Part shown: positions 1 through 6,311 of the stretch, piece by piece | Position numbering within the stretch: the first letter of the stretch is position 1 | Layout of the letters: every line of letters begins with the position of its first letter | Source of the DNA: an uncultured Prevotellaceae bacterium | Lineage (GTDB): Bacteria; Bacteroidota; Bacteroidia; Bacteroidales; Bacteroidaceae | Direction of reading: 5' to 3' | NCBI GenBank assembly: GCA_946539475.1 | Contig: CAMNHM010000053.1 | Location: 1 to 16,994 of the forward strand | DNA length: 16,994 nt | Translations under genes and position numbers: made by a program | Notes under the pieces: model-generated | Told to the model about the DNA's origin: nothing | Seen by the model: only the letters and a program-made list of their open reading frames with translations | Database searches by the model: none

Positions 1-79
1 ATCCGGTGCTAACGCATTGATAGTCAGTTAAAGTCGTTTTCGAGGAGGAAAGTAAACATCCGCTATTCAACTAAATGCC

Positions 80-115
80 AAAGAGACGCGCCCCTCATCG
101 GTTGTGTCTCTTTTT
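80..115 (+). terminator. Rho-independent-type terminator of an upstream gene
   Basis: An 8-bp inverted repeat (AAAGAGAC at 80-87, GTCTCTTT at 106-113) encloses an 18-base loop and runs directly into five T residues. This fits an intrinsic terminator for a plus-strand gene that ends left of the window. Positions 2-31 could be the last codons of such a gene, ending in TAA at 29-31, but ten codons are too few to identify it. The long loop makes the hairpin modest. Confidence 0.55.
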
Positions 116-183
116 GAAATCAGGAGGGGCACACAAGGAAAAAAAAGGTGAACATGGCAAAATAAAAGTACGAACGAAGAAAG

Positions 184-1326
184 ATGAAAGTTGTTTTGGC
201 GATTGACTCATTCAAAGGCTGCATCAGTTCTGTAGAGGCGAACTCAGCAGCGGCAGAGGGCATCAGAGCCATGTGCCCTGATGCTGAGATCCTACAGGTG
301 CCCGTCAGTGATGGCGGGGAGGGATTCCTAGACGCGTTCTATGCGGCTACTAGTAGGCAACTTAATAAGGAATTGGATGAGGAACATGCCCAGCAAGCGG
401 GTGGTTATCAGGAGAAAGGAGGCGAAGCCCAAATAGTTGAAGTCACCGTGAGAGACCCTCTCATGCGACACATCATGGCAAGATATCTGTTGCAAGAGGA
501 GACCGCAATCATCGAGATGGCTCAAGCCAGTGGGCTGACTTTACTGTCTGAAGAAGAGCGCAACCCACTAATAGCCACGACCTATGGCACCGGACAGATT
601 GTGGCCGACGCTGTCAAGCGTGGGGCAAAACATGTCATCGTGGGGCTTGGCGGTAGTGCGACAAGCGATGCTGGGATAGGCATGCTACGCGCCCTTATTG
701 ACACTTTTGCAAAACAGGGGTCGTGGGATGACATTAAGGAGTTGAAGGATGTGCGTTTCACCATTGCCACTGATGTCACGAATCCGCTATATGGCGAAAA
801 GGGCGCTGCCTACGTCTTTGGGAGACAAAAGTTTGGGGCTGAAAAACATCTGTCAGACAAGCTGCGCCTGCTCGATGAGCGAGCACGGAAGTTCGCTGAG
901 GTCTCTGCACGTCACTTCGGCTTCGACCGATCTACGGCTGAAGGGGCAGGAGCAGCAGGTGGCTTAGGGTATGCATTCCTGGAATATCTCAATGCCGAGA
1001 GCATATCGGGCGTCAAGCTATTGCTCGACACCATCAGATTTCGCCAAATTGCGAGGGATGCTGATCTCATCATCACGGGAGAGGGTTCTGCCGACCGTCA
1101 GACGTTGATGGGTAAACTGCCGATGGGCATCCTTAAGCATGCTGCCGACACGCCCGTTGCCCTACTAGCAGGAAAGGTCAGCCACCGTGAAGAGCTTCTG
1201 CAGGCAGGCTTCAGACATGTTGAATGCATCAATCCTCCTGGCCTCGCTCTCGCTGAAGCAATGCTCAAGGAGGTAGCGCAGCGAAATATCAGCCTGACGG
1301 CTGGCCGTCTATGTCATATCAGATGA
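184..1326 (+). CDS. glxK: Glycerate kinase (GlxK/GarK family)
   Basis: Predicted to phosphorylate D-glycerate with ATP, feeding 2- or 3-phosphoglycerate into glycolysis; cytoplasmic. The 380-residue length fits the type I glycerate kinase family (PF02595). Family signatures are all visible: the N-terminal AIDSFKG segment, VSDGGEG near residue 42, the glycine-rich GLGGSATSDAGIG near residue 154, ATDVTNPLYG near residue 194, GAGAAGGLGYA near residue 256, and ITGEGSADRQT near residue 297. About 25 extra residues (roughly 58-80, rich in E, Q and G) sit just after the VSDGGEG region, where family members usually have a short turn. The ATG at 184 is the first good start after the terminator and gives the canonical N-terminus. 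No TAnnTTTG promoter was seen upstream. The gene is convergent with the next one, and their 3' ends overlap by 13 bp. Confidence 0.93.
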   Translation: MKVVLAIDSFKGCISSVEANSAAAEGIRAMCPDAEILQVPVSDGGEGFLDAFYAATSRQLNKELDEEHAQQAGGYQEKGGEAQIVEVTVRDPLMRHIMARYLLQEETAIIEMAQASGLTLLSEEERNPLIATTYGTGQIVADAVKRGAKHVIVGLGGSATSDAGIGMLRALIDTFAKQGSWDDIKELKDVRFTIATDVTNPLYGEKGAAYVFGRQKFGAEKHLSDKLRLLDERARKFAEVSARHFGFDRSTAEGAGAAGGLGYAFLEYLNAESISGVKLLLDTIRFRQIARDADLIITGEGSADRQTLMGKLPMGILKHAADTPVALLAGKVSHREELLQAGFRHVECINPPGLALAEAMLKEVAQRNISLTAGRLCHIR

Positions 1327-1502
1327 GTGACTTTTATCTTCTGCCAACTCTTCCCTATTCCAAGTGCCATATTGGCCGCATCCCTGGTTATGAGTTCGCC
1401 TTTCTGGAGTCCAGCAATAGCCTGTTTCAGCTCTTGCAGACCGCTACCAGAAACGCCGAACAAATCCTTTAGCACGGCATCATTCTGCTGTTGTTGTTTC
1501 AT
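1314..1502 (-). CDS. Hypothetical 62-residue protein
   Basis: Not recognised. The protein begins MKQQQQ, is soluble, and looks largely helical: a Q-rich start, then a stretch containing LQELKQAIAGLQKG, and a basic end. The frame stays open up to 1571, but a TAnnTTTG promoter element at 1526-1533 puts the transcript start near 1518, so the ATG at 1500-1502 is the better start. A longer form would begin upstream of its own promoter with an implausible hydrophobic leader. The stop lies inside the 3' end of the glycerate kinase gene (13-bp convergent overlap). It follows the primase-helicase gene on the same strand but seems to have its own promoter. It could be an accessory of that gene or an unrelated small protein. 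Confidence 0.5.
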   Translation of the reverse strand: MKQQQQNDAVLKDLFGVSGSGLQELKQAIAGLQKGELITRDAANMALGIGKSWQKIKVTHLI

Positions 1503-1525
1503 AATCAGCGGATACTGGGCGGCTA

Positions 1526-1533
1526 CAAAAGTA
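1526..1533 (-). promoter_or_regulatory. Bacteroidetes-type promoter for the 62-residue protein
   Basis: The minus strand reads TACTTTTG, a perfect TAnnTTTG -7 element, with a TTG about 13 bases further upstream (shorter than the usual spacing of about 20). The inferred transcript start is near 1518, about 16 bases before the ATG at 1502. Confidence 0.5.
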
Positions 1534-1617
1534 CAAAAAATATAAGCAATTAAAGAAGACAACCAGAACAACTTGGGACCGCTCGCGCTCTGCTCGCTTG
1601 CAAGGCAAGAACTATCT

Positions 1618-3798
1618 TTAGCTGCGTTCTGCTACTTGCCTTTTCTCCGCCAGCCAGTACTCCATGTGCTGTGAGGTGCGCCTGCTCCGGAAGCTGAACT
1701 GTACGTCGTTCAGGGCGTTGCCGACTTTCTTGAACGGGGTCTCGGGGTCGAAACTCTGATAGCGGGATGCCAGCAGCTGGCTGATGTCGGCCAGGCTCCA
1801 CCATCGAGCCTGCTCCGTCTCAGCGGGGCAGCGGAACGTCTCGCCAATCATTTCTACCAGGTCGTTCAGCCGCTGGTAGGGCTCGTTCTCCTCTATCAGT
1901 GTCTGTATCTCACTATCGTTCAACCAGTAGCGCTCGCCGCTGTTGAACAGGTGGAGAGCCTGCGCGAAGAGCTGGCGATGGTTGAGTGTGTCGTCGGAAT
2001 TGATGTTTCCCGTGACGCCGACGCACACGAAGCGGCGCGAGCCCGTGGGGTCGACGAGCGGCTTCATCTGATTCGTAGTGCCTATAAAAGAGGTATAGCG
2101 GCGATACTTGCTGATGGTCTTGCCATAGGGCGGTCGGAACTTCACGTCGGCCGACGACAGCAGGTATTTCAGCACAATCTGTTGCGACGAGGTGGTCTTG
2201 TCGAACTCGTCGATGTTGATCAGTGCAAAGGAGGTGAGGGCGATGTTCAGGTCGAACTCGTTCCTGAAGTTGATCTTGTCGTTGTAATAGTCGCGCAGCT
2301 CCTTGGGCAGCAGCATCTTGCAGAAGCGTGTCTTGCCGCATCCCTGCCGGCCTATGAGTAGTGGTGTCAGCGCGTTGCCCGTCAGCTGGCGGTCGCTCTC
2401 TCGCCACTGTGCCACCATGCCTATGAGCCACATCTTCAGGTACTTCGTCCAGTGCGGCTGGTCGGTAGGCACTCGCCGGGCGAGCTCGCTGATATGGTCG
2501 TGGCCGTCCCACTCAGGCAGCTTGTCGAGCCACGTGTTCACGGGGTCGTACTGCTCGATGCGCATCGAGTCGATATATCGGTTCATGCTCTTGTCGAAGC
2601 CTTTCAGCCCCAGCTCGGCAGCAGCGATCGACATGCTGTTGCGCACCTCTGGCGTCAGTGAGCGGAACTCCTGGTCGTCAGAGAATTTCTCACGATATTC
2701 GGCGACGCCCGTCAGCAGGTTCTTGCGCAGCTCGTAGTTGGAGTTAAGGAAAATCTCCGTCTTCATCGCCTGCAGGGTCTCGTCGGGTACGCTCTTCAGC
2801 CGACGCGCCTTGTGCTTCTCGCGATAGTCGGCCTGCTCAGCCACGCTGTAGACCGTCTGGAAGATTTTCTCAACCATCATCCGGTCGCGGTTCAGCACGG
2901 GGTGGAGCATCGTCAGGCCCTGCGCATGAGCCTTGGGGATACCCTCGTCCAGACACATCGAAGCAATCATCATCAGCAGCGAGGCCTCACGCTCCTCGTC
3001 GGGCAGCTCGAAATAGCGCCCCAGCACATGGTCTACGATGAACGCCCAGTTCAGCTGGTAGCTGCGCGTGATGGTCCGTCCGGGCATCAGCATGTCCTCC
3101 TCGCCGCTGATGCTCACGGGCTGAGGCTGGTCGTGCTTCCGGGTGTCGGCATAGAACGGGCGGGCCTCGGCGTTGAAGCCCATCTCCGGGTCGGCACTCA
3201 TATAGACTGTGCGGTCGAGGCGAGGCTCGAGGTACTCGATGTCGAAGCCGAACTGACTCTGGTAGGCCCTGCGAGCCGTCTGGTAGAGGTTAAGGTGGAA
3301 CTGCCGGATCTCGTCCTCGCCCTTCGGTAGCCTGCCTTCCTTCGCCTGGCTGCCCTCCTTCGGCAGGGCTTGTGAAGGCTCCCCGTACAGCTCTCCACGG
3401 CAGACGATCTTCACGCTCTTGCCCGAGCCGCCCAGGAAGCACATCAGCGTCTCGGGCATCTTCTTGGCCAGCTCCCTGATTTCCACGGCCTTCTCGTAGG
3501 TCTGAAGGCCGTTCACCTCCAGCACCACCAGCCCGTTGTAGCCAACCATCCTCCTCTCGCCCTTATAGTTCATATAGTCAGCGGCGAAGCACACCCTCGG
3601 CAGCCTGATGCCGCCTTTCCAGTTGGTGGCTATCTGGCCGTCCTCCAGTCGCAAGGTCTTCATCAGGTGATACACCGTTCTCACCTCCCTCACACCATCC
3701 TCTATCACTCCGTTCTTGATGGCAGCCGCCATCTCCTCCGGCTCTACGCGGGTTATCACGTCCTTGGCACCTTCTCTCTTCAGTATTGTTACTTTCAT
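1618..3798 (-). CDS. BT4734-like N-terminal domain / VapE-like P-loop helicase
   Basis: A 726-residue protein of the kind found on Bacteroidales mobile elements. It has an N-terminal BT4734-like domain (roughly 40-220, sometimes grouped with archaeo-eukaryotic primases), a middle helical region, and a VapE/VirE-type ATPase domain. Visible ATPase motifs are Walker A GRQGCGKT (483-490), Walker B ALINIDEFD (525-533), a sensor GTTNQ (573-577) and a likely arginine finger in GSRRF (586-590). The C-terminus (about 636-718, with WWSLADISQLL) resembles the DUF3874 region of these proteins. In the N-terminal domain, VVLEVNGL and GSGKSVKI sit where active primases carry acidic DxD and SxH motifs, so primase activity is doubtful. 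The likely role is DNA unwinding or replication initiation. It has its own promoter and lies beside a large repeat-rich region. No integrase, relaxase or phage gene is near, so it may be a domesticated remnant. Confidence 0.85.
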   Translation of the reverse strand: MKVTILKREGAKDVITRVEPEEMAAAIKNGVIEDGVREVRTVYHLMKTLRLEDGQIATNWKGGIRLPRVCFAADYMNYKGERRMVGYNGLVVLEVNGLQTYEKAVEIRELAKKMPETLMCFLGGSGKSVKIVCRGELYGEPSQALPKEGSQAKEGRLPKGEDEIRQFHLNLYQTARRAYQSQFGFDIEYLEPRLDRTVYMSADPEMGFNAEARPFYADTRKHDQPQPVSISGEEDMLMPGRTITRSYQLNWAFIVDHVLGRYFELPDEEREASLLMMIASMCLDEGIPKAHAQGLTMLHPVLNRDRMMVEKIFQTVYSVAEQADYREKHKARRLKSVPDETLQAMKTEIFLNSNYELRKNLLTGVAEYREKFSDDQEFRSLTPEVRNSMSIAAAELGLKGFDKSMNRYIDSMRIEQYDPVNTWLDKLPEWDGHDHISELARRVPTDQPHWTKYLKMWLIGMVAQWRESDRQLTGNALTPLLIGRQGCGKTRFCKMLLPKELRDYYNDKINFRNEFDLNIALTSFALINIDEFDKTTSSQQIVLKYLLSSADVKFRPPYGKTISKYRRYTSFIGTTNQMKPLVDPTGSRRFVCVGVTGNINSDDTLNHRQLFAQALHLFNSGERYWLNDSEIQTLIEENEPYQRLNDLVEMIGETFRCPAETEQARWWSLADISQLLASRYQSFDPETPFKKVGNALNDVQFSFRSRRTSQHMEYWLAEKRQVAERS

Positions 3799-3836
3799 AT
3801 CGTCAGTCTTTGTCTTAAGTTCAAAGTTTTACCTTG

Positions 3837-3868
3837 CAAAGATACAAAATATTTCTCTATCTGCCAAA
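3837..3868 (-). promoter_or_regulatory. Promoter of the primase-helicase gene
   Basis: The minus strand has TATCTTTG (3837-3844), a perfect TAnnTTTG element, and an upstream TTTG (3865-3868) separated by 20 bases. The inferred start of transcription is near 3830, giving a leader of about 32 bases. The nearest 11-bp repeat unit lies 23 bases beyond the upstream element, so proteins bound to the repeats could control this promoter. Confidence 0.7.
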
Positions 3869-3891
3869 TAAAAATCCGACAATCTACATAC

Positions 3892-3902
3892 ACACCTACA
3901 CT
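3892..3902 (-). repeat. Left outer single iteron-like unit
   Basis: On the minus strand this reads AGTGTAGGTGT, one copy of the 11-bp unit. It is part of the 14-bp sequence repeated in inverted orientation at 4391-4404. It lies closest to the primase-helicase promoter. Confidence 0.6.
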
Positions 3903-3945
3903 AAATCAGACAAATCACTTGATTTTAAGCATTTTCCACAAAAAG

Positions 3946-3989
3946 TTACATACACATTACCTACACTTTACCTACACACCACCTACACT
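3946..3989 (-). repeat. Left iteron-like array, four 11-bp units
   Basis: Four head-to-tail 11-bp units, written on the plus strand as TTACATACACA, TTACCTACACT, TTACCTACACA and CCACCTACACT. On the minus strand the consensus is AGTGTAGGTAA. The next 11 bases inward (3990-4000) keep only a few matching positions, so a fifth unit facing the fifth right-hand unit may have decayed. Confidence 0.85.
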
Positions 3990-4107
3990 ATTTCGGCACA
4001 AAAGCCCCAATCAGGCTTTGCGAAACAGGGAGATGACGGCCATTGAAGACCGTCCTGAAGCGCCCTCACCCTACTCGTTCCACCTGTTTTTCAGTATCAA
4101 GCCCACC

Positions 4108-4125
4108 AAATTCTCTAGAGAATTT
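4108..4125. promoter_or_regulatory. 18-bp perfect palindrome, copy 1
   Basis: AAATTCTCTAGAGAATTT is fully self-complementary. It looks like a binding site for a dimeric DNA-binding protein, or a recombination or resolution site. The same sequence recurs 65 bp to the right. No promoter overlaps it. Confidence 0.65.
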
Positions 4126-4171
4126 AACGCAAAGAACCGTTCTTAGCATCGCTCTGCTTACGGCTGACGCT

Positions 4172-4191
4172 CAAATTCTCTAGAGAATTTG
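4172..4191. promoter_or_regulatory. 18-bp palindrome, copy 2 (20 bp here)
   Basis: The same 18-bp palindrome as at 4108-4125, extended here to 20 bp by a matching C and G. The two centres are 65 bp apart, about six helical turns. A short near-palindrome (AAGAAC, one base, GTTCTT at 4132-4144) lies between the copies. Confidence 0.65.
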
Positions 4192-4296
4192 TCGGCAAGT
4201 ATATCATCTGCAACTCTTTTGCAGGGAGCGCAAAGCCGATCAGGTCGGTTGTGAAGGCCTCTGCCCTGCCTGTTTTACGCGCCAATGAGCAGTTTT

Positions 4297-4351
4297 AGTG
4301 TAGGCGGAGTGTAGGTAGAGTGTAGGTAAAGTGTAGGTAAAGTGTAGGTTA
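4297..4351 (+). repeat. Right iteron-like array, five 11-bp units
   Basis: Five exact-period 11-bp units begin at 4297, 4308, 4319, 4330 and 4341: AGTGTAGGCGG, AGTGTAGGTAG, AGTGTAGGTAA, AGTGTAGGTAA and AGTGTAGGTTA. The AGTGTAGG core is invariant. The orientation is opposite to the left array, so the two arrays form an inverted pair. Confidence 0.9.
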
Positions 4352-4395
4352 AATTTCAGAGAAATGCCAGTATACAAAGGCGAACCTAGAGATTT

Positions 4396-4406
4396 AGTGT
4401 AGGTAT
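4396..4406 (+). repeat. Right outer single iteron-like unit
   Basis: AGTGTAGGTAT, 44 bp beyond the right array; the matching single unit on the left is 43 bp beyond its array. It is followed by a partial copy (GTAGGTAGA) and ends about 14 bp from the stop codon of the neighbouring membrane-protein gene. Confidence 0.65.
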
Positions 4407-4419
4407 GTAGGTAGATCAG

Positions 4420-4689
4420 CTAAAAAAAATACGACTTGTACTTCCGCATCCAGTTCTTCAGGCGCTGATAGCCCTCGACGCCAAGGATGGTGAGTCCGCC
4501 ATACTGGCAGGTCTTGGCCAGCCCGAAGAGTACCGTCCACAGCACACCTTTGGCAGCAGCGCTGATGGGCAGCAGCATCTGCGCAAAGGAGAGGACGTAA
4601 AAGGGTATGCAGCAGGCGAGGACAATCACTCCCGTCCGAAACGAGAGCGACTGCAGCCACGTCTTGAGTTTTTTCCACATCTGCTTCAT
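4420..4689 (-). CDS. Small two-helix membrane protein, resembles transporter suffix domain proteins
   Basis: An 89-residue protein with a basic, amphipathic N-terminus (MKQMWKKLKTWLQ), two hydrophobic segments (about residues 19-41 and 46-68), and a basic tail ending KYKSYFF. The pattern of two helices followed by ILGVEGYQRLKNWM resembles the small family called transporter suffix domain proteins; this is recollection of the pattern, not a search result. It should sit in the inner membrane. Its start is three bases after the stop of the TraB-nitroreductase gene, so the two are surely co-transcribed. A second ATG at 4680 is possible. The stop codon lies 14 bases from the outer repeat unit of the adjacent dyad region, with no clear terminator between. 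Confidence 0.65.
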   Translation of the reverse strand: MKQMWKKLKTWLQSLSFRTGVIVLACCIPFYVLSFAQMLLPISAAAKGVLWTVLFGLAKTCQYGGLTILGVEGYQRLKNWMRKYKSYFF

Positions 4690-4692
4690 CTA

Positions 4693-6153
4693 TCAGAAGA
4701 ATTTCACCACCTCGTCCAACGGGCGGTGGTCAGGCTGAGTGGGCTCTTTGGCCCTGTATCCCAACGCGATGACAGCCATTACCGTCTCGTTTTCGGGAAT
4801 GTTGAAGTGGCGCCGCAGGGCGTCAGCATCGCGCATGCCCATGATGAGCGTGTCGAAGCCCATGGCTCTTGCCTTGAGAATGAGGTAGCAGTTACTCAGC
4901 CCATTGTCGTAGGCTCCCCATCCGTCGCCCACCTCGTTCGTGGGCTTCCCCTGGAAGAAGCCCGACTTGCCACGCTCGAATGTCGAGACAATGAGCACGG
5001 GCGCCTGCTTGATACGGTCCTTGTTGCCACCCACCATGTTCTGAACGGCAGCCACCTGCTCGTCGCTGATGGCGACATAGTACTTCGTGGGCTGTCTGTT
5101 AGCCCACGAGGGAGCCTCTTGTACTGCCTTGAGCAGGCTACGCACCTCTGCCTCAGAGATTTTCTTCGAGGCATCATAGCTGCGCACACTCCTGCGGGTG
5201 GCGAGCACCTCGTCGAACGATGGCGAGGAGACGCTGGCAGAGCTGACGTCGCCCTTGACAGCCTCCACGCTATAGCCTGCCTTCCGCAGCAGCGCGAGCA
5301 CGCCGTCGTCGCCCGTGAGATGGGCAGCTCCCACGGCGAAGAAGGTCGGACGGTCGGCCATCAGGGCGGGCATCTTCGTCAGCCAGTCGGCATTGCGGTC
5401 GCTGACCAGCTTGGCGTCCTCCTCAGGCGAGGAGTCGCACGAGGAGTTGAGTTTCTGGTCCATGGCCTCCTCGAGCGCCTTGAGGTCCTGACGGTAGAAG
5501 GCGTCGACGATTTGAGAGGTCATGTCGTCGAAGAATGCTGCGTTGTCGACCTGACACATCAGCAGTTCCTTCTGTCGCTCGAGCGTCTGCCCCATATAGA
5601 GGGTCTTGATCTGGAAGTCGATCGTCTCCAGCCCGCTGACAGCCTTTCCTCTCTCGCGCGCGTACCTTTGAAAATACTCGTCGAAGAGATTCTGCGTGTC
5701 GAGCATGCCACGATGCTTGATGCACGAGAGGAGGCTGAACTGCGTGCTGAGGGCTGACGGCGTCAGGCTTCCCAGCTGCTGTGCGAGGAGCGGATTGCTC
5801 ATGTCCATACCCATCAGCCCCTTCATGTAGGCGTTCAGACGGTTCATCTCGTCAGCGCTGAGGAGCTTGCTGAGCGTCATCCCCTCGGGCAGGGTCATCG
5901 CCTGTTGCACGCGCTTCAGCATTTCCTCGTCCCTCATGTTAGCCATGTCGAGCTCGCCCACTACTTGCTGACAGTCGTCGAGTGCCTGTCGGATGCCAGG
6001 TATGGAGTCGACGAACGTGGCTTCAGCCAGATGGTAGGTGCCCACGATGTAGGAGGGAGCCTTGAGTCCGTTACCTGAGATTTTGTACAGGAGCTGCGCC
6101 CTGACGCCTATGACGGCAAGGGCAAGGATGATGGTTACTGCGATCTTTTTCAT
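4693..6153 (-). CDS. Exported TraB/GumN domain-nitroreductase domain fusion
   Basis: Two domains that are normally separate are joined in one uninterrupted frame. Numbering here is from the ATG at 6180. Residues 10-29 are a signal peptide (MKKIAVTIILALAVIGVRAQ, likely cut after VRA). Residues about 31-309 are a TraB/GumN domain, with GTYH (47-50), GELD (75-78), DRNADW (261-266) and VGAAHLTGDDG (283-293). After a short serine-rich linker, residues 321-495 form a complete nitroreductase-like flavin domain: RRSVRSY (329-335, expected to contact FMN phosphate), APSWANRQP (356-364), GAYDNGLSNCYLILKARAMG, and a final ALGYRAKEP segment. The ATG at 6153 is preferred over 6180, because the promoter places the transcript start near 6182. 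A signal peptide would put the flavin domain in the periplasm, which is unusual. The substrate is unknown. Confidence 0.85.
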   Translation of the reverse strand: MKKIAVTIILALAVIGVRAQLLYKISGNGLKAPSYIVGTYHLAEATFVDSIPGIRQALDDCQQVVGELDMANMRDEEMLKRVQQAMTLPEGMTLSKLLSADEMNRLNAYMKGLMGMDMSNPLLAQQLGSLTPSALSTQFSLLSCIKHRGMLDTQNLFDEYFQRYARERGKAVSGLETIDFQIKTLYMGQTLERQKELLMCQVDNAAFFDDMTSQIVDAFYRQDLKALEEAMDQKLNSSCDSSPEEDAKLVSDRNADWLTKMPALMADRPTFFAVGAAHLTGDDGVLALLRKAGYSVEAVKGDVSSASVSSPSFDEVLATRRSVRSYDASKKISEAEVRSLLKAVQEAPSWANRQPTKYYVAISDEQVAAVQNMVGGNKDRIKQAPVLIVSTFERGKSGFFQGKPTNEVGDGWGAYDNGLSNCYLILKARAMGFDTLIMGMRDADALRRHFNIPENETVMAVIALGYRAKEPTQPDHRPLDEVVKFF

Positions 6154-6188
6154 TGTCCACTTTGGTGTTTGTTGGTTCATTTATCGTG

Positions 6189-6222
6189 CAAAGGTACAAA
6201 GAAAAAACGACAATGTGACAAA
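6189..6222 (-). promoter_or_regulatory. Promoter of the TraB-nitroreductase operon
   Basis: The minus strand has TACCTTTG (6189-6196) and TTTG (6219-6222) 22 bases upstream. The inferred transcript start near 6182 leaves almost no leader for an ATG at 6180 but about 29 bases for the ATG at 6153, which supports the shorter start. Confidence 0.65.
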
Positions 6223-6271
6223 AGCGAAAGAAAATAGTAGTTATGACAAACAAATAATGCAAAAATAGTCG

Positions 6272-6279
6272 TAACTTTG
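6272..6279 (+). promoter_or_regulatory. Promoter of the carbohydrate esterase-GH31 operon
   Basis: TAACTTTG matches the TAnnTTTG element and is followed by GC, as is common. The inferred start is near 6286, about 26 bases before the first ATG. No clear -33 TTTG is seen. The region is divergent with the promoter on the other strand at 6189-6222. Confidence 0.55.
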
Positions 6280-6311
6280 CAGGCAAATCGATTACCTAAA
6301 AAGAAACTGTT

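Larger units (their letters stand above)
3882..4417. other. Gene-free dyad-symmetric repeat region, candidate replication origin or operator
   Basis: No convincing gene is present between 3799 and 4419. The region holds, from the outside in: one 14-bp perfect inverted pair (GATTTAGTGTAGGT, minus strand at 3894-3907 and plus strand at 4391-4404), two arrays of 11-bp units facing each other, a 9-bp inverted pair (GGCTTTGCG at 4014-4022 and its complement at 4229-4237), and two copies of an 18-bp palindrome. The outer 14-mers and the palindrome pair share exactly the same centre (4149), and the array outer edges centre at 4148.5. Small hairpins occur at 4001-4019, 4208-4224 and 4236-4248. The layout resembles an iteron origin, and its position upstream of a helicase gene suggests that protein as the binder. 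Function is inferred. Confidence 0.6.

Noticed and set aside
1503..1571. Longer 85-residue form of the small protein
   Set aside because: The extension spans the promoter element at 1526-1533, so these codons would not be transcribed from it.
1597..1609. Hairpin CTTGC/GCAAG after the helicase gene as a terminator
   Set aside because: The stem is only five pairs and no run of T follows on the minus strand.
3667..4146. Plus-strand frame of 159 codons across the repeat region
   Set aside because: It starts inside the helicase gene in antisense and is mostly a translation of the 11-bp repeats and palindrome; no promoter or homologous domain is visible.
4297..4351. Possible CRISPR array
   Set aside because: The units are 11 bp, directly adjacent, and have no spacers; no cas genes are present.
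1314..4419. Whole segment as an intact integrated mobile element
   Set aside because: There is no integrase, transposase or relaxase, and no convincing direct repeats at the edges. The only shared sequence noticed on both sides of the helicase gene is the 9-mer CGCTCTGCT (1586-1594 and 4150-4158), which is too short to call an attachment site.
4726..5757. Long open frame of 343 codons on the plus strand
   Set aside because: It lies antisense to the TraB-nitroreductase gene, whose domains are clear; its translation has no recognisable motif and reflects codon bias of the real gene.
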